Positions 54,047 to 61,861 of a stretch of 64,000 bases of DNA are shown here, one piece after another. The position numbers were made by a program, and so were the translations under genes. Position 1 is the first letter of the stretch; every line of letters begins with the position of its first letter. Source of the DNA: Alistipes sp. (GTDB taxonomy: Bacteria; Bacteroidota; Bacteroidia; Bacteroidales; Rikenellaceae); contig JAFQTX010000025.1 of NCBI GenBank assembly GCA_017408825.1, forward strand, positions 1 to 64,000, written 5' to 3'. Under the pieces are notes generated by a model. That model saw only the letters and a list, made by a program, of their open reading frames with translations. It had not been told where the DNA came from and searched no databases.

Positions 54047-54340
54047 ATGAGTAGAATTGAACGAGAGAAGCGCACGGTGTCGATGATGATTGCACTATAC
54101 TGCCGCCATAAGTTGGGCTTGAGTGAATTGCCCGAGGAGTATCGTGCCTTGGAGGAGTATGCCCATCGTAGACTCGATGGTTGTAAGTTTGGTGACGACA
54201 AACCACAGTGCAAGCGCTGTACGATACACTGCTATAAGCCCGATATGCGTGAACGGATACGTGAGGTTATGCGCTGGGCCGGCCCACGAATGATGATTTA
54301 TAACCCTATCGCAGCTATTCGCCACCTGCTCGGCAAGTAA
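54047..54340 (+). CDS. Small Cys-rich protein (nitrous-oxide-stimulated promoter family)
   Basis: 97 aa from ATG 54047. Start SRIEREKRTVSMMIALYCR followed by the Cys cluster CKFGDDKPQCKRCTIHCYKP and a basic helical tail IREVMRWAGPRMMIYNP fits the family named nitrous oxide-stimulated promoter. Five to six Cys suggest a metal site or Fe-S cluster. The function of the family is unknown, despite the name. Single gene. Confidence 0.8.
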   Translation: MSRIEREKRTVSMMIALYCRHKLGLSELPEEYRALEEYAHRRLDGCKFGDDKPQCKRCTIHCYKPDMRERIREVMRWAGPRMMIYNPIAAIRHLLGK

Positions 54341-54415
54341 TACGATGGCAGAATAGGCGTATAGCTCTTCGTCCCTAAAAACTGATAGCTAATTTCTTAT
54401 TTAAGAAAAAAGTAT

Positions 54416-54423
54416 TATCTTTG
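54416..54423 (+). promoter_or_regulatory. -7 element of the thiamine import operon
   Basis: TATCTTTG immediately before the TPP riboswitch, so transcription would begin about 6-8 nt later at the riboswitch's 5' end. Confidence 0.6.
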
Positions 54424-54429
54424 CCCCTA

Positions 54430-54575
54430 CATAAGGGGTGCTAACTCCCGCAGGTAGAGGTGTGGTACGCAAGGTTTTGTGACGTATGCTTTGATGGTGG
54501 GGCGTTGGCTGAGATTAAACCCATCGTACCGGATACGGGTAATGCCGAGACCGGGAAAGGCATATCTTAAAAGCC
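54430..54575 (+). promoter_or_regulatory. TPP riboswitch (THI element)
   Basis: The conserved landmarks are in order: AGGGGTGCT near the 5' end (54433), GGCTGAGATTAAACCC (54507 onward) forming the pyrimidine-sensing helix, CCGGAT.CGGGTAATGCCG and a closing GGGAAAGG. The P3 extension between 54450 and 54500 is long. Directly upstream of a TonB receptor and PnuT, the usual THI-regulated thiamine importer in Bacteroidota. High thiamine pyrophosphate is expected to shut off expression; the expression platform is probably the AAAGG/CCTTT stem near 54555-54581. Confidence 0.92.
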
Positions 54576-54602
54576 CCTTTTCAAACTTAACTAAATTAAA
54601 GT

Positions 54603-56846
54603 ATGAAAAGGATTTTTTGTTTTTTGGTCGTAACACTTCTATCTGCGACATCGCTCTACGCTCAGAGCACCGACTCACTACACTACAATATCAGGGTCGT
54701 GGAGGTGGTTGATACAGGCTATTGGACCTATAAGGATCATCCTATCGCCTACGAGGATATCACCGAAGAGAGCCTTGTGCGCTCGAGCTATGGCACCGAC
54801 ATCCCTACGGTTCTTGCGCTAACCCCCTCGATGATAGCTACTAATGAGACGGGTATCGGCATTGGTGCTACCTCTATTCGCCTGCGTGGTACGGATGCCA
54901 CACGCATCAACGTGACTATCAATGGCGTGGCGATGAATAATCCCGACTCGCACTCGATGTATTGGTACGATACGCCCGACCTTATCTCGTCGGTAGGCTC
55001 TATTCAGGTGCAGCGTGGTGCGGGTATCTCTACCAATGGCACGGGAGCCTTTGGTGGCTCGGTGGCAATGACTACCGATGCTCTATCGCCCGAGTTTCGA
55101 GGTTCGGCATCGCTATCCTATGGCTCGTATAACACCAATAAGCAGGCCCTGCATATATCATCGGGACTTATGGGAGGACATTGGGTGGTAGATGCTCGCC
55201 TTACGCATATCGGCTCGGATGGCTACATCGAGCGTGGTGCTACCAACCTAAAGAGCTATATGGCTCAGTTGGGCTACTATGGTGGCGACACCAAGGTTAA
55301 GTTGCTGTCGTTTGGTGGCTCGGCACGAACCTATCTCACCTATAACGGTGTATCTCGTGAGGATATGCGTCGCTATGGTCGTAGATACCACGACTCGGGA
55401 CAGTATGTTACCTCCGACGGCCCATTTGTGTTGGAGGATGGTACACACGTGGATTACTACGACGATCAGACCGATAACTACCTCCAAATCAACAATCAGC
55501 TCGTTGTAACGCACGACATAGGACGCTGGATGCTCAACGCTACGCTCTTCTACAACTATGGCTATGGCTACTACAATCAGTATAAGGATGATGCCTGGTT
55601 GGCAGATTATACCAACCTTAAGACCGCCAAGGAGCAGGGCGACCTTATCCGTCATAAGCTTATGCGCAACCACCTCGGCGGTGCTAACCTAACGGCTACG
55701 GCGCAGTTCTACAATTGGAATCTTACGTTTGGAGGCTCGTGGAGCTACTATACTTGCCCACATTGGGGTACACTCTCGTGGGTTGATGGCCTTGATAAGA
55801 GCGACGTTGGTGGCCGCTGGTACGATAACGACGTGACAAAGCAGGATGCCAACGCCTTTGTGCGTGTTGAATACGATGTGCTTAATCCCCCATACATGCA
55901 TCACGGTAGAAACCTATGGCTGTTTGCCGATGTGCAGTATCGCTACGTGCACTATAAGGCGTGGGGCGTGAACGACAACGCTATTTGGGGCGATGATGGA
56001 GTCTATATGCAGCCCATTGATGTAAACGAGCGCTACAACTTTCTAAATCCTCGCTTCGGTATCACGTACATCGATAAGCATCACCGTGCTATCGCCTCGG
56101 TGGCCGTAGCACATCGTGAGCCTACACGCTCTGACTTTACCGACCGCTATATGTTCTCGGCAGATGATAGCTATCCAAAGACTGAGCGAATGGTCGATAT
56201 CGAACTTGGATATACGTATAGATCACCTCGTGTAAGTGCGGGTATTAACCTCTACTATATGCTCTACCACAACCAGCTCGTTGCCACAGGTATGGTCAAC
56301 GATGGCGATGATGCGCTAAATACCAATGTTGATAAGAGCTTCCGTCGTGGTGTGGAGCTTACTGTGGCGTGGAATACAACAAAGTGGCTGACGCTATCGG
56401 CAAATGCTACACTGTCGCAGAATAAGATTAAGAACTATGTCGATGAGCTTAAGGATAGCCCAACTTTTGGTGAGAACCTCGGTACGATGACCATATCCTA
56501 CTCGCCATCTGTCATAGGCTCGCTCATTGCCGACTTCCACGTCGGTGGCTTCAGTGCCCAGTGGCATACACAGTATGTTGGTAAGCAGTATTTTACCAAC
56601 AACGAGATTGAGGCCTTGTCGCTCGATGCCTACTGCGTGACAAACCTTAACCTCGGCTACTCGCTAAAGACTAAGGCCGAGCGTGAGGTGCGCTTTGGCT
56701 TAGCCGTAAACAACCTATTCTCGACACTCTACGAATCGAACGGCTATGGCTACTCATATATGTGGGAGGGTGAGCGCTACGATGAGGCCTTCTACTTCCC
56801 TCAAGCACCGATTAACTTCTTGGCTAACGTAACTGTAAACTTCTAA
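54603..56846 (+). CDS. TonB-dependent receptor, probable thiamine importer
   Basis: 747 aa; signal peptide 1-20 (ending LYAQ), then a plug domain with TSIRLRGTDATRINVTINGV and the GAGISTNGTGAFGGSVAMTT segment, and a 22-strand barrel ending in FLANVTVNF with terminal Phe. Directly controlled by the TPP riboswitch and followed 2 nt later by PnuT, so thiamine or its phosphates are the likely substrate (OMR1-type). The TonB box is probably near residues 45-55, before the plug. Confidence 0.92.
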   Translation: MKRIFCFLVVTLLSATSLYAQSTDSLHYNIRVVEVVDTGYWTYKDHPIAYEDITEESLVRSSYGTDIPTVLALTPSMIATNETGIGIGATSIRLRGTDATRINVTINGVAMNNPDSHSMYWYDTPDLISSVGSIQVQRGAGISTNGTGAFGGSVAMTTDALSPEFRGSASLSYGSYNTNKQALHISSGLMGGHWVVDARLTHIGSDGYIERGATNLKSYMAQLGYYGGDTKVKLLSFGGSARTYLTYNGVSREDMRRYGRRYHDSGQYVTSDGPFVLEDGTHVDYYDDQTDNYLQINNQLVVTHDIGRWMLNATLFYNYGYGYYNQYKDDAWLADYTNLKTAKEQGDLIRHKLMRNHLGGANLTATAQFYNWNLTFGGSWSYYTCPHWGTLSWVDGLDKSDVGGRWYDNDVTKQDANAFVRVEYDVLNPPYMHHGRNLWLFADVQYRYVHYKAWGVNDNAIWGDDGVYMQPIDVNERYNFLNPRFGITYIDKHHRAIASVAVAHREPTRSDFTDRYMFSADDSYPKTERMVDIELGYTYRSPRVSAGINLYYMLYHNQLVATGMVNDGDDALNTNVDKSFRRGVELTVAWNTTKWLTLSANATLSQNKIKNYVDELKDSPTFGENLGTMTISYSPSVIGSLIADFHVGGFSAQWHTQYVGKQYFTNNEIEALSLDAYCVTNLNLGYSLKTKAEREVRFGLAVNNLFSTLYESNGYGYSYMWEGERYDEAFYFPQAPINFLANVTVNF

Positions 56847-56848
56847 CA

Positions 56849-57445
56849 ATGGAACTAAAGCTCGTACTGCAAATCGTAGGCACGCTTCTCGGCCTTTTCT
56901 ACCTATGGCTCGAGTATAAGGCGAATATATGGGTATGGATCATAGGAGCTATTATGCCCTTGGTGCACGGTATACTCTATCTCGAGAGTGGTATCTATGC
57001 CGATGCAGCTATGCAGCTATATTACGTGGCAGCAGGAGTCTACGGCTTGATAGTATGGAAGCGCAAGCCACGTAAGAGTGGCGATGGCGTAATTCGCCAT
57101 ACCCATCGAGGCTGGATCGTGCCCCTTGTGGCAGTCTATGCTCTGTTGCACGTTGCGCTCTACTACATCCTCACGGAGTTTACCGATAGCCGAGTACCGC
57201 TGTTCGACTCTATGTCTACGGCACTGAGCATCGTTGCTATGTGGATGCTATCACGCAAACTCGTCGAGCAGTGGCTCGTATGGCTCGTGGTCGATATGAT
57301 AAGCGTAGGCCTATATATTTATAAGGGTATTCCCATCACAGCGCTGCTCTATACGCTCTACTGCGTGCTTGCTGTTCTGGGCTACCTGCGTTGGCGCAAG
57401 ATGGCTAATCATCAGAGCCAAGCACACGGCTACGTCGCAGAGTAA
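56849..57445 (+). CDS. pnuT: PnuC-family thiamine transporter PnuT
   Basis: 198 aa, about seven hydrophobic helices, facilitator of vitamin uptake across the inner membrane. Typical lines are FYLWLEYKANIWVWIIG and VEQWLVWLVVDMISVGLYIYKG, matching the WxxW..D..S..LY signature. PnuT rather than PnuC (nicotinamide riboside) is inferred from the TPP riboswitch and the adjacent receptor. No thiamine pyrophosphokinase gene follows. Its 3' end overlaps the convergent MFS gene by 41 nt. Confidence 0.9.
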   Translation: MELKLVLQIVGTLLGLFYLWLEYKANIWVWIIGAIMPLVHGILYLESGIYADAAMQLYYVAAGVYGLIVWKRKPRKSGDGVIRHTHRGWIVPLVAVYALLHVALYYILTEFTDSRVPLFDSMSTALSIVAMWMLSRKLVEQWLVWLVVDMISVGLYIYKGIPITALLYTLYCVLAVLGYLRWRKMANHQSQAHGYVAE

Positions 57446-58598
57446 AGAGTGCTATCGCTGCGATGCAGAGCGATATGATGCCATTTAGCAGATAGGCAAA
57501 CCTCGGATCAGAGGTGTGCGCAAGCCTATCAGCAAAGTCGATGATAAATGGTGCAACGAGTATCGCAAGGTAATTTACGACCATAACAAGCGAGAGTGCC
57601 AATGTCGCAAGATGAGGCGGTGAGTTAGTCGCCGCCTTATCGTATATTATGGGCTGCATAACACCATATCCAAAGCCAGCAAGGGTGGCTCCTATGGCCA
57701 GTAGCGTGAAACTTGAGTGGGGTAGCGCCATAATGATAAGTCCAAGGCCCATAACCACCAACGACCAGAAGTTTACCCACCGCCCACATAGACCTATTAT
57801 CGAGTTGAGGATAAACCCCGGGGCCATTATCGCAAGGAAGAATAGCGAGATGATAACTCCCGAGTCGGAGCTGTGTAGCTTGGCATCGGAGACTACGTAT
57901 GAGGTGTTGAACGTGACGATCAACGATAGGAACGTGATAGCAAAGTAGAAGCCCATAAGTGCGAGTATCATCCCGAGGTTGATGCTCTCTTGGCGGTGTT
58001 GAGCTCCATCTTTAGGCTCAGGCTCAGGACGTGTGTGGCTGAGCGCCGGAACAAGCAGTAGGGTTATTGCTGGGAGCAGATATACGCCAAAGGCGAAGTG
58101 CCACTCGATGTCGGCGAGATAGCCTACGGCTGAGGTGGCTAATACCAACGTAAGGTTGTTCACTGCCGAGCTAATGCCCAGCTGTCGTACACGCTCATCC
58201 CCCGTGAAATAGTCTACGATAAGGCCTGTTGATAGAGGTATTATCATACCTGCCCCCACGCCAAGTATTGTGCTGGTGATTATTAGCTCGGTGAGTGTTC
58301 GTGATAGCATGCAACCGATACCACTGATTAGAAATATCGAGGTGCCAATGACCAACAATCTGATCTTGTTGCCTCGTACCGACCACCGTCCTGCCAGTAG
58401 CATAAACGGAATGATCATAAGCGACGGTAGCGACTCGAGCATCGAGATCTCAAGATTACTTGCCTTTGGAAAAATAGTGTTTATCTCGTCGAGTATTGGC
58501 GAGATGGCCAATCCCGGTAGCGATACAATCGCCGAAATCGACCATATAGCCACAAGTGCTATGAGAGGTATTGTCCCTTTTCCTGTCTTTATTGCCAT
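57405..58598 (-). CDS. MFS transporter
   Basis: 397 aa from ATG 58598; a GTG eight codons upstream (58622) is possible. Twelve hydrophobic helices with a central cytosolic loop rich in charged residues (ETR-like SHTRPEPEPKDGAQHRQES). The loop-2/3 motif of MFS (GRWSVRGNKIRLL) matches GxxxDRxGRR. The substrate is unknown; this branch (Bcr/CflA- or CynX-like) usually exports drugs or small metabolites. Convergent with pnuT and sharing 41 nt at the 3' ends. Confidence 0.85.
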   Translation of the reverse strand: MAIKTGKGTIPLIALVAIWSISAIVSLPGLAISPILDEINTIFPKASNLEISMLESLPSLMIIPFMLLAGRWSVRGNKIRLLVIGTSIFLISGIGCMLSRTLTELIITSTILGVGAGMIIPLSTGLIVDYFTGDERVRQLGISSAVNNLTLVLATSAVGYLADIEWHFAFGVYLLPAITLLLVPALSHTRPEPEPKDGAQHRQESINLGMILALMGFYFAITFLSLIVTFNTSYVVSDAKLHSSDSGVIISLFFLAIMAPGFILNSIIGLCGRWVNFWSLVVMGLGLIIMALPHSSFTLLAIGATLAGFGYGVMQPIIYDKAATNSPPHLATLALSLVMVVNYLAILVAPFIIDFADRLAHTSDPRFAYLLNGIISLCIAAIALFTLRRSRVLGSDD

Positions 58599-58690
58599 AT
58601 TTTTTATAAGTTTTTCTGTCACCTCACAACTCCCGTGCCGAATGAGAGGGATGATTTAATGTGTAAAAAAACACATAAAATACTATAATT

Positions 58691-59271
58691 ATGGATCAGG
58701 TAACATATATTAAGGATATGATTCGTGGCTCACTGATGGCTGCGGCGGCAGGAGATGCATTGGGTTATGCTGTTGAGTTTATCGACAAATCCACAATAGA
58801 TAAGCTTTATGGTAGCGATGGTATTATGGCGTTTGAACTGAATGGAGGCAAGGCGCTCATAAGCGATGATACGCAGATGTCGATACAATAGGCCTACTTG
58901 GCCAGGGCTGGACAGCAGATGAGGCGTGGGCCATAGCGCTCTACTGTGCAGTGCGCCATATTGATAGTGTTGAAAGGGCGATTATTGCAGCTGTAAATCA
59001 CGATGGCGATAGCGACTCCACGGGCTCGATATGTGGCAATGTTATGGGTGCCATTTATGGCTATAACCATATTGCCGAGCGACGTATCTTCTGTCCCACT
59101 GGCCGTACACTCGAACAGACCCTCGAGCTCTCGGATGTCATTCTCGCTATTGCTGATGACCTCTCTACAAGTTGCCTTATCAGCGAGTATGACGCTTTAG
59201 ATACTCCCGAGAAGCAGCAGTGGTTCGAACACTATTGTGAGATGAAACCCTCGGGTATTCGTCAAATGTAG
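58691..59271 (+). pseudogene. Broken ADP-ribosylglycohydrolase (DraG/ARH) gene
   Basis: The start is intact: MDQVTYIKDMIRGSLMAAAA then GDALGYAVEF and ISDDTQMS, the metal-binding motif of the ARH family. The frame stops at 58891. A second frame, shifted by two, resumes at about 58892 as LGQGWTADEAWAIALYCAVR and carries the second metal motif NHDGDSDSTGSICGN. The roughly 150 residues between the two motifs are missing, so this is a deletion with frameshift. Probably not a working enzyme; the second part (58951-59271) may be a fragment translated by chance. Confidence 0.82.
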
Positions 59272-59402
59272 ACACTCTTACGATAGACGCTAATCAGCTC
59301 TAAAACGGGTAATTTAACACTAATTCACAACGAGGAAAAAGTCTGTTTTCTTCGTTGTGTTTGTTTATTTTTAGATTGACACAACTTGTCAAAATGCTTT
59401 GA

Positions 59403-59410
59403 TACCTTTG
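59403..59410 (+). promoter_or_regulatory. -7 element of the HIRAN/EVE-HD pair
   Basis: TACCTTTG, 27 nt before the HIRAN gene. It indicates a promoter after the broken ARH gene. Confidence 0.5.
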
Positions 59411-59437
59411 CACTATGAAACTTTAATTATATATGTT

Positions 59438-59791
59438 ATGAATACTTCAAAGATTGAGCGACACATTGGCAATTTTAATATTGCTGGATTTACCTATTGG
59501 GATGGGTGTATTGCACTTGACAAACTGAGGATTGGTGCACGCCTACGTCTTGAGCGTGAGAGTGAAAATCGTTTCGACCCGTATGCCGTGGCCATCTACT
59601 TCGGAGAGTATAAGCTCGGCTACATCCCTGAGGGGAGCAATAGGGTAGTTAGTCAGCTTATGGATTTGGGCTATGGCGAGATTTTCGATATGCGAGTTCA
59701 GCGACTGCAGCTCGATGCTCATCCCGAGAAGCAGGTGAGCGTTGTGCTCTTCGTGACCCCTGCGCATAAGGTCTTTAATAGGTGTAAATAA
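59438..59791 (+). CDS. Stand-alone HIRAN-domain protein
   Basis: 117 aa from ATG 59438. Almost the whole protein is a HIRAN domain: NIAGFTYWDG, the invariant LRLERESENRFDPYAVAIYF core and KLGYIPEGSNRVVSQLMD. HIRAN domains recognise damaged or 3' single-stranded DNA ends, best known from Rad5/HLTF helicases. No helicase is attached. Nine nt separate it from the following gene, so the pair is probably one operon. Function alone is unknown. Confidence 0.88.
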   Translation: MNTSKIERHIGNFNIAGFTYWDGCIALDKLRIGARLRLERESENRFDPYAVAIYFGEYKLGYIPEGSNRVVSQLMDLGYGEIFDMRVQRLQLDAHPEKQVSVVLFVTPAHKVFNRCK

Positions 59792-59800
59792 TTTAGTATT

Positions 59801-60775
59801 ATGGAGTTAGATATCAAACTTTCAATCAACAAGCGTCAAGGGTTTATGCGCAACACCTTTCTTCTGAGGTGGAACCCTGCTCTATCGTCCTACACAATGG
59901 AGCGTCTCGATGAGGATATGACTGACTGGGCTAATGGCGAGTGGTGCGACGACTTCGACTGGAGTGTTCACGACTGGCAGAAGGCTCGCAAGGGCGACCG
60001 CTTCTTTATGCTTCGTGTGGGTGAGGGGAATACCGGAGTCTTTGCTGCGGGCCGCTTCACCTCCGATCCATTCCTGGGCGATGATTGGTCTGGCAAGGGG
60101 CGTGAGGTGCACTATATGACTATGGAGTTCGAGACCGTATTCCACCCTGAGCGTGCTGAGATTATCACCACTGAGGAGCTGCGCGCTGAGCTGCCTGAGA
60201 TAGATTGGAGTGGTGGCCATTCAGGTGTTATGCTCGATGAGGAGAGTGCTGAGCGTCTGGAACTTATGTGGCGTGACTATGTGGGACGTAATAAGTCGTT
60301 GTACCTGCCACGTGCCGTGAAGAACGACTACTTCGATGCGCGTTCCGATATTGATAAGGCCATTGAGCTCGCTTCTAAGGCTCACGCTGCCGATTATGAT
60401 CTGGATGGCAATCCCACGATCCTGCACCCATTGGCCGTGGGTATGATGGGACGTAATGATTTGGAGCGTGTTGTAGGCTTTCTGCACGATGTTGTAGAGG
60501 ATACACGCTACGACTTTAGCGACCTTGAGGAGCTCGGCTTTTCAGAACTTGTTATCGACACTCTGCGCCTACTTACGCACGATAAGCAGACTCCCTATAT
60601 GGAGTATATCAAGCGTATCTGCGAGTCGGGCAACGAGGTGGCCGTGAATGTGAAGATCAACGACCTTAAGCACAATATGGCCCGTGGACGTGCTGGTGGC
60701 CATATGCGCTGTGTGGAGAGGCACACCATTGCCCTTGCCTATATCGAGTCATTCTTGGCCGAGCGGGTTAGGTAG
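59801..60775 (+). CDS. EVE-like domain fused to a RelA/SpoT-type HD hydrolase domain
   Basis: 324 aa. Residues about 1-155 look like an EVE/PUA-type fold: TFLLRWNPALSSYT at the start, W-rich WSVHDWQKARKGDRFFMLRV and AGRFTSDPF, ending SGVMLDEE. Residues about 175-320 form an HD domain like the (p)ppGpp hydrolase of SpoT/MESH1: metal-site His in LASKAHAADY, ILHPLAVG, GFLHDVVEDT and NDLKHN are all present. EVE domains bind modified bases; HD domains of this type cleave alarmones. The combination is unusual. Ends at a hairpin. Assignment of the N-terminal domain is inferred from pattern only. Confidence 0.72.
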   Translation: MELDIKLSINKRQGFMRNTFLLRWNPALSSYTMERLDEDMTDWANGEWCDDFDWSVHDWQKARKGDRFFMLRVGEGNTGVFAAGRFTSDPFLGDDWSGKGREVHYMTMEFETVFHPERAEIITTEELRAELPEIDWSGGHSGVMLDEESAERLELMWRDYVGRNKSLYLPRAVKNDYFDARSDIDKAIELASKAHAADYDLDGNPTILHPLAVGMMGRNDLERVVGFLHDVVEDTRYDFSDLEELGFSELVIDTLRLLTHDKQTPYMEYIKRICESGNEVAVNVKINDLKHNMARGRAGGHMRCVERHTIALAYIESFLAERVR

Positions 60776-60800
60776 GGTAGTTACCTATGTATATATAAAC

Positions 60801-60830
60801 ACTAAAGGCGGCCCGAAGGTCGCCTTTAGT
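60801..60830. terminator. Terminator after the EVE-HD gene
   Basis: ACTAAAGGCG pairs with CGCCTTTAGT (60801-60810 and 60821-60830), an almost perfect stem with a GC-rich loop. It lies between convergent genes and may act both ways. Confidence 0.7.
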
Positions 60831-60859
60831 ATTAGTCCCGCTGAGGGTTCTAATCCAAA

Positions 60860-61018
60860 TTATTTCTGAGCGAAGAATGCCTTAATCTCATCCTCCTCAA
60901 GGATATTCTGAGTCTGGAATACGTAAGCACCAGTCTTCTCAGACTTAACCATCTTGATACACTTAGTGTACTTCTTTGCTGTACCCGTCTTAAGGGTTGC
61001 AACTACTTTCTTTGCCAT
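60860..61018 (-). CDS. DUF4295-family small protein
   Basis: 52 aa, basic; read by me on the minus strand from ATG 61018 to TAA 60860. It begins MAKKVVATLKTGTAKKYTKC and ends in EIKAFFAQK. This small family is found almost only in Bacteroidota, next to ribosomal proteins bL28 and bL33 as here, so it probably acts in the ribosome. Precise role unknown. Confidence 0.85.
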   Translation of the reverse strand: MAKKVVATLKTGTAKKYTKCIKMVKSEKTGAYVFQTQNILEEDEIKAFFAQK

Positions 61019-61037
61019 ACTTTACCTCGTGTTAAAA

Positions 61038-61220
61038 TTACTTAATCTCACGGTGAAGTGTTACTCGCTTCAAGTAAGGATTGTACTTCTTACGCTCCAA
61101 ACGGTCTGGAGTATTCTTCTTGTTCTTAGTGGTGATGTAGCGTGACATACCTGCAACGCCGCTCTCCTTCTGCTCGGTGCACTCGAGGATCACCTGCACT
61201 CTGTTACCTTTCTTTGCCAT
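61038..61220 (-). CDS. rpmG: 50S ribosomal protein bL33
   Basis: 60 aa, basic. [40 protein letters not shown] and [15 protein letters not shown] are typical bL33. Only one Cys remains of the zinc ribbon, so this is the Zn-independent (C-) form. Lies between bL28 and the DUF4295 gene in a three-gene run. Confidence 0.96.
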   Translation of the reverse strand: MAKKGNRVQVILECTEQKESGVAGMSRYITTKNKKNTPDRLERKKYNPYLKRVTLHREIK

Positions 61221-61236
61221 TTTCTGCTAGTTGTTT

Positions 61237-61470
61237 TTAGTAAACCTTCTTAGCGGCCTTAGCCTCACGAAGTGCAGCTGCAAGACCCTTCTTGTTGATT
61301 GTTTTGATGCCGGCAGCCGAAACCTTCAAAGTGATCCAGCGGCCCTCCTCCTCCGACCAGAAACGCTTAGTTCTCAAGTTAGGTGAGAATGTGCGCTTTG
61401 TGCGGATGTGCGAGTGAGAAACATTGTTACCCACCATCGCTACCTTACCAGTGATTTCACAAACTTTCAT
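61237..61470 (-). CDS. rpmB: 50S ribosomal protein bL28
   Basis: 77 aa, basic. Start [20 protein letters not shown], the [20 protein letters not shown] core and the [12 protein letters not shown] closing part identify bL28. First gene of the ribosomal run, with a strong promoter immediately upstream. Confidence 0.96.
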   Translation of the reverse strand: MKVCEITGKVAMVGNNVSHSHIRTKRTFSPNLRTKRFWSEEEGRWITLKVSAAGIKTINKKGLAAALREAKAAKKVY

Positions 61471-61515
61471 TGTACTTTAATTTTAACTCTCCTGCCACCG
61501 TGACAGAAAAGCGCA

Positions 61516-61546
61516 CAAAGATAGTCATTATTTGACAATTTGCAAA
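61516..61546 (-). promoter_or_regulatory. Promoter of rpmB-rpmG-DUF4295
   Basis: Minus strand: TTTG (61543-61546), 19 nt spacer, TATCTTTG (61516-61523), 45 nt before the rpmB ATG. Confidence 0.65.
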
Positions 61547-61739
61547 CTTTATTGAAAATAAATCTTTTATCCGACGCTATAATGTCGCTTTTTGGCTGCG
61601 ACGTTAGTAGTTTCCGATGGGTTAATATGAAAAAAAACATCGAATCTCGTTGAAACTCATACAACCTCTTCTATTCTCGCCGCCTCTAAAGCCACATTGT
61701 GGCACACACTATTTTGCTCCGCATTATCTAGTTCAGAAT

Positions 61740-61841
61740 GGACGGAAATAGACTCAAACATAAAGAGACAAAGCAATGCCACAGTAGAATATCCTGATAC
61801 CCGACATCGCCTTGTCCCCTCTTTCTATGATTCCGTTGTCG
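61740..61841. repeat. Intergenic hairpin repeat, copy 2
   Basis: AAAGAGACAAAGCAATG (61762-61778) pairs with CATCGCCTTGTC and CCCTCTTT (61805-61824), and the outer GACGGAA/TTCCGTTGTC extends the stem. The 30 nt at 61795-61824 are the inverted copy of 14720-14746 with one mismatch and three extra bases. The 391-bp region between the rpmB promoter side and pncB holds this element, a GCCACATTGTGGC mini-hairpin (61690-61702) and nothing else I can support. Confidence 0.7.
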
Positions 61842-61861
61842 CTAAAATCTAATATCCAAAC

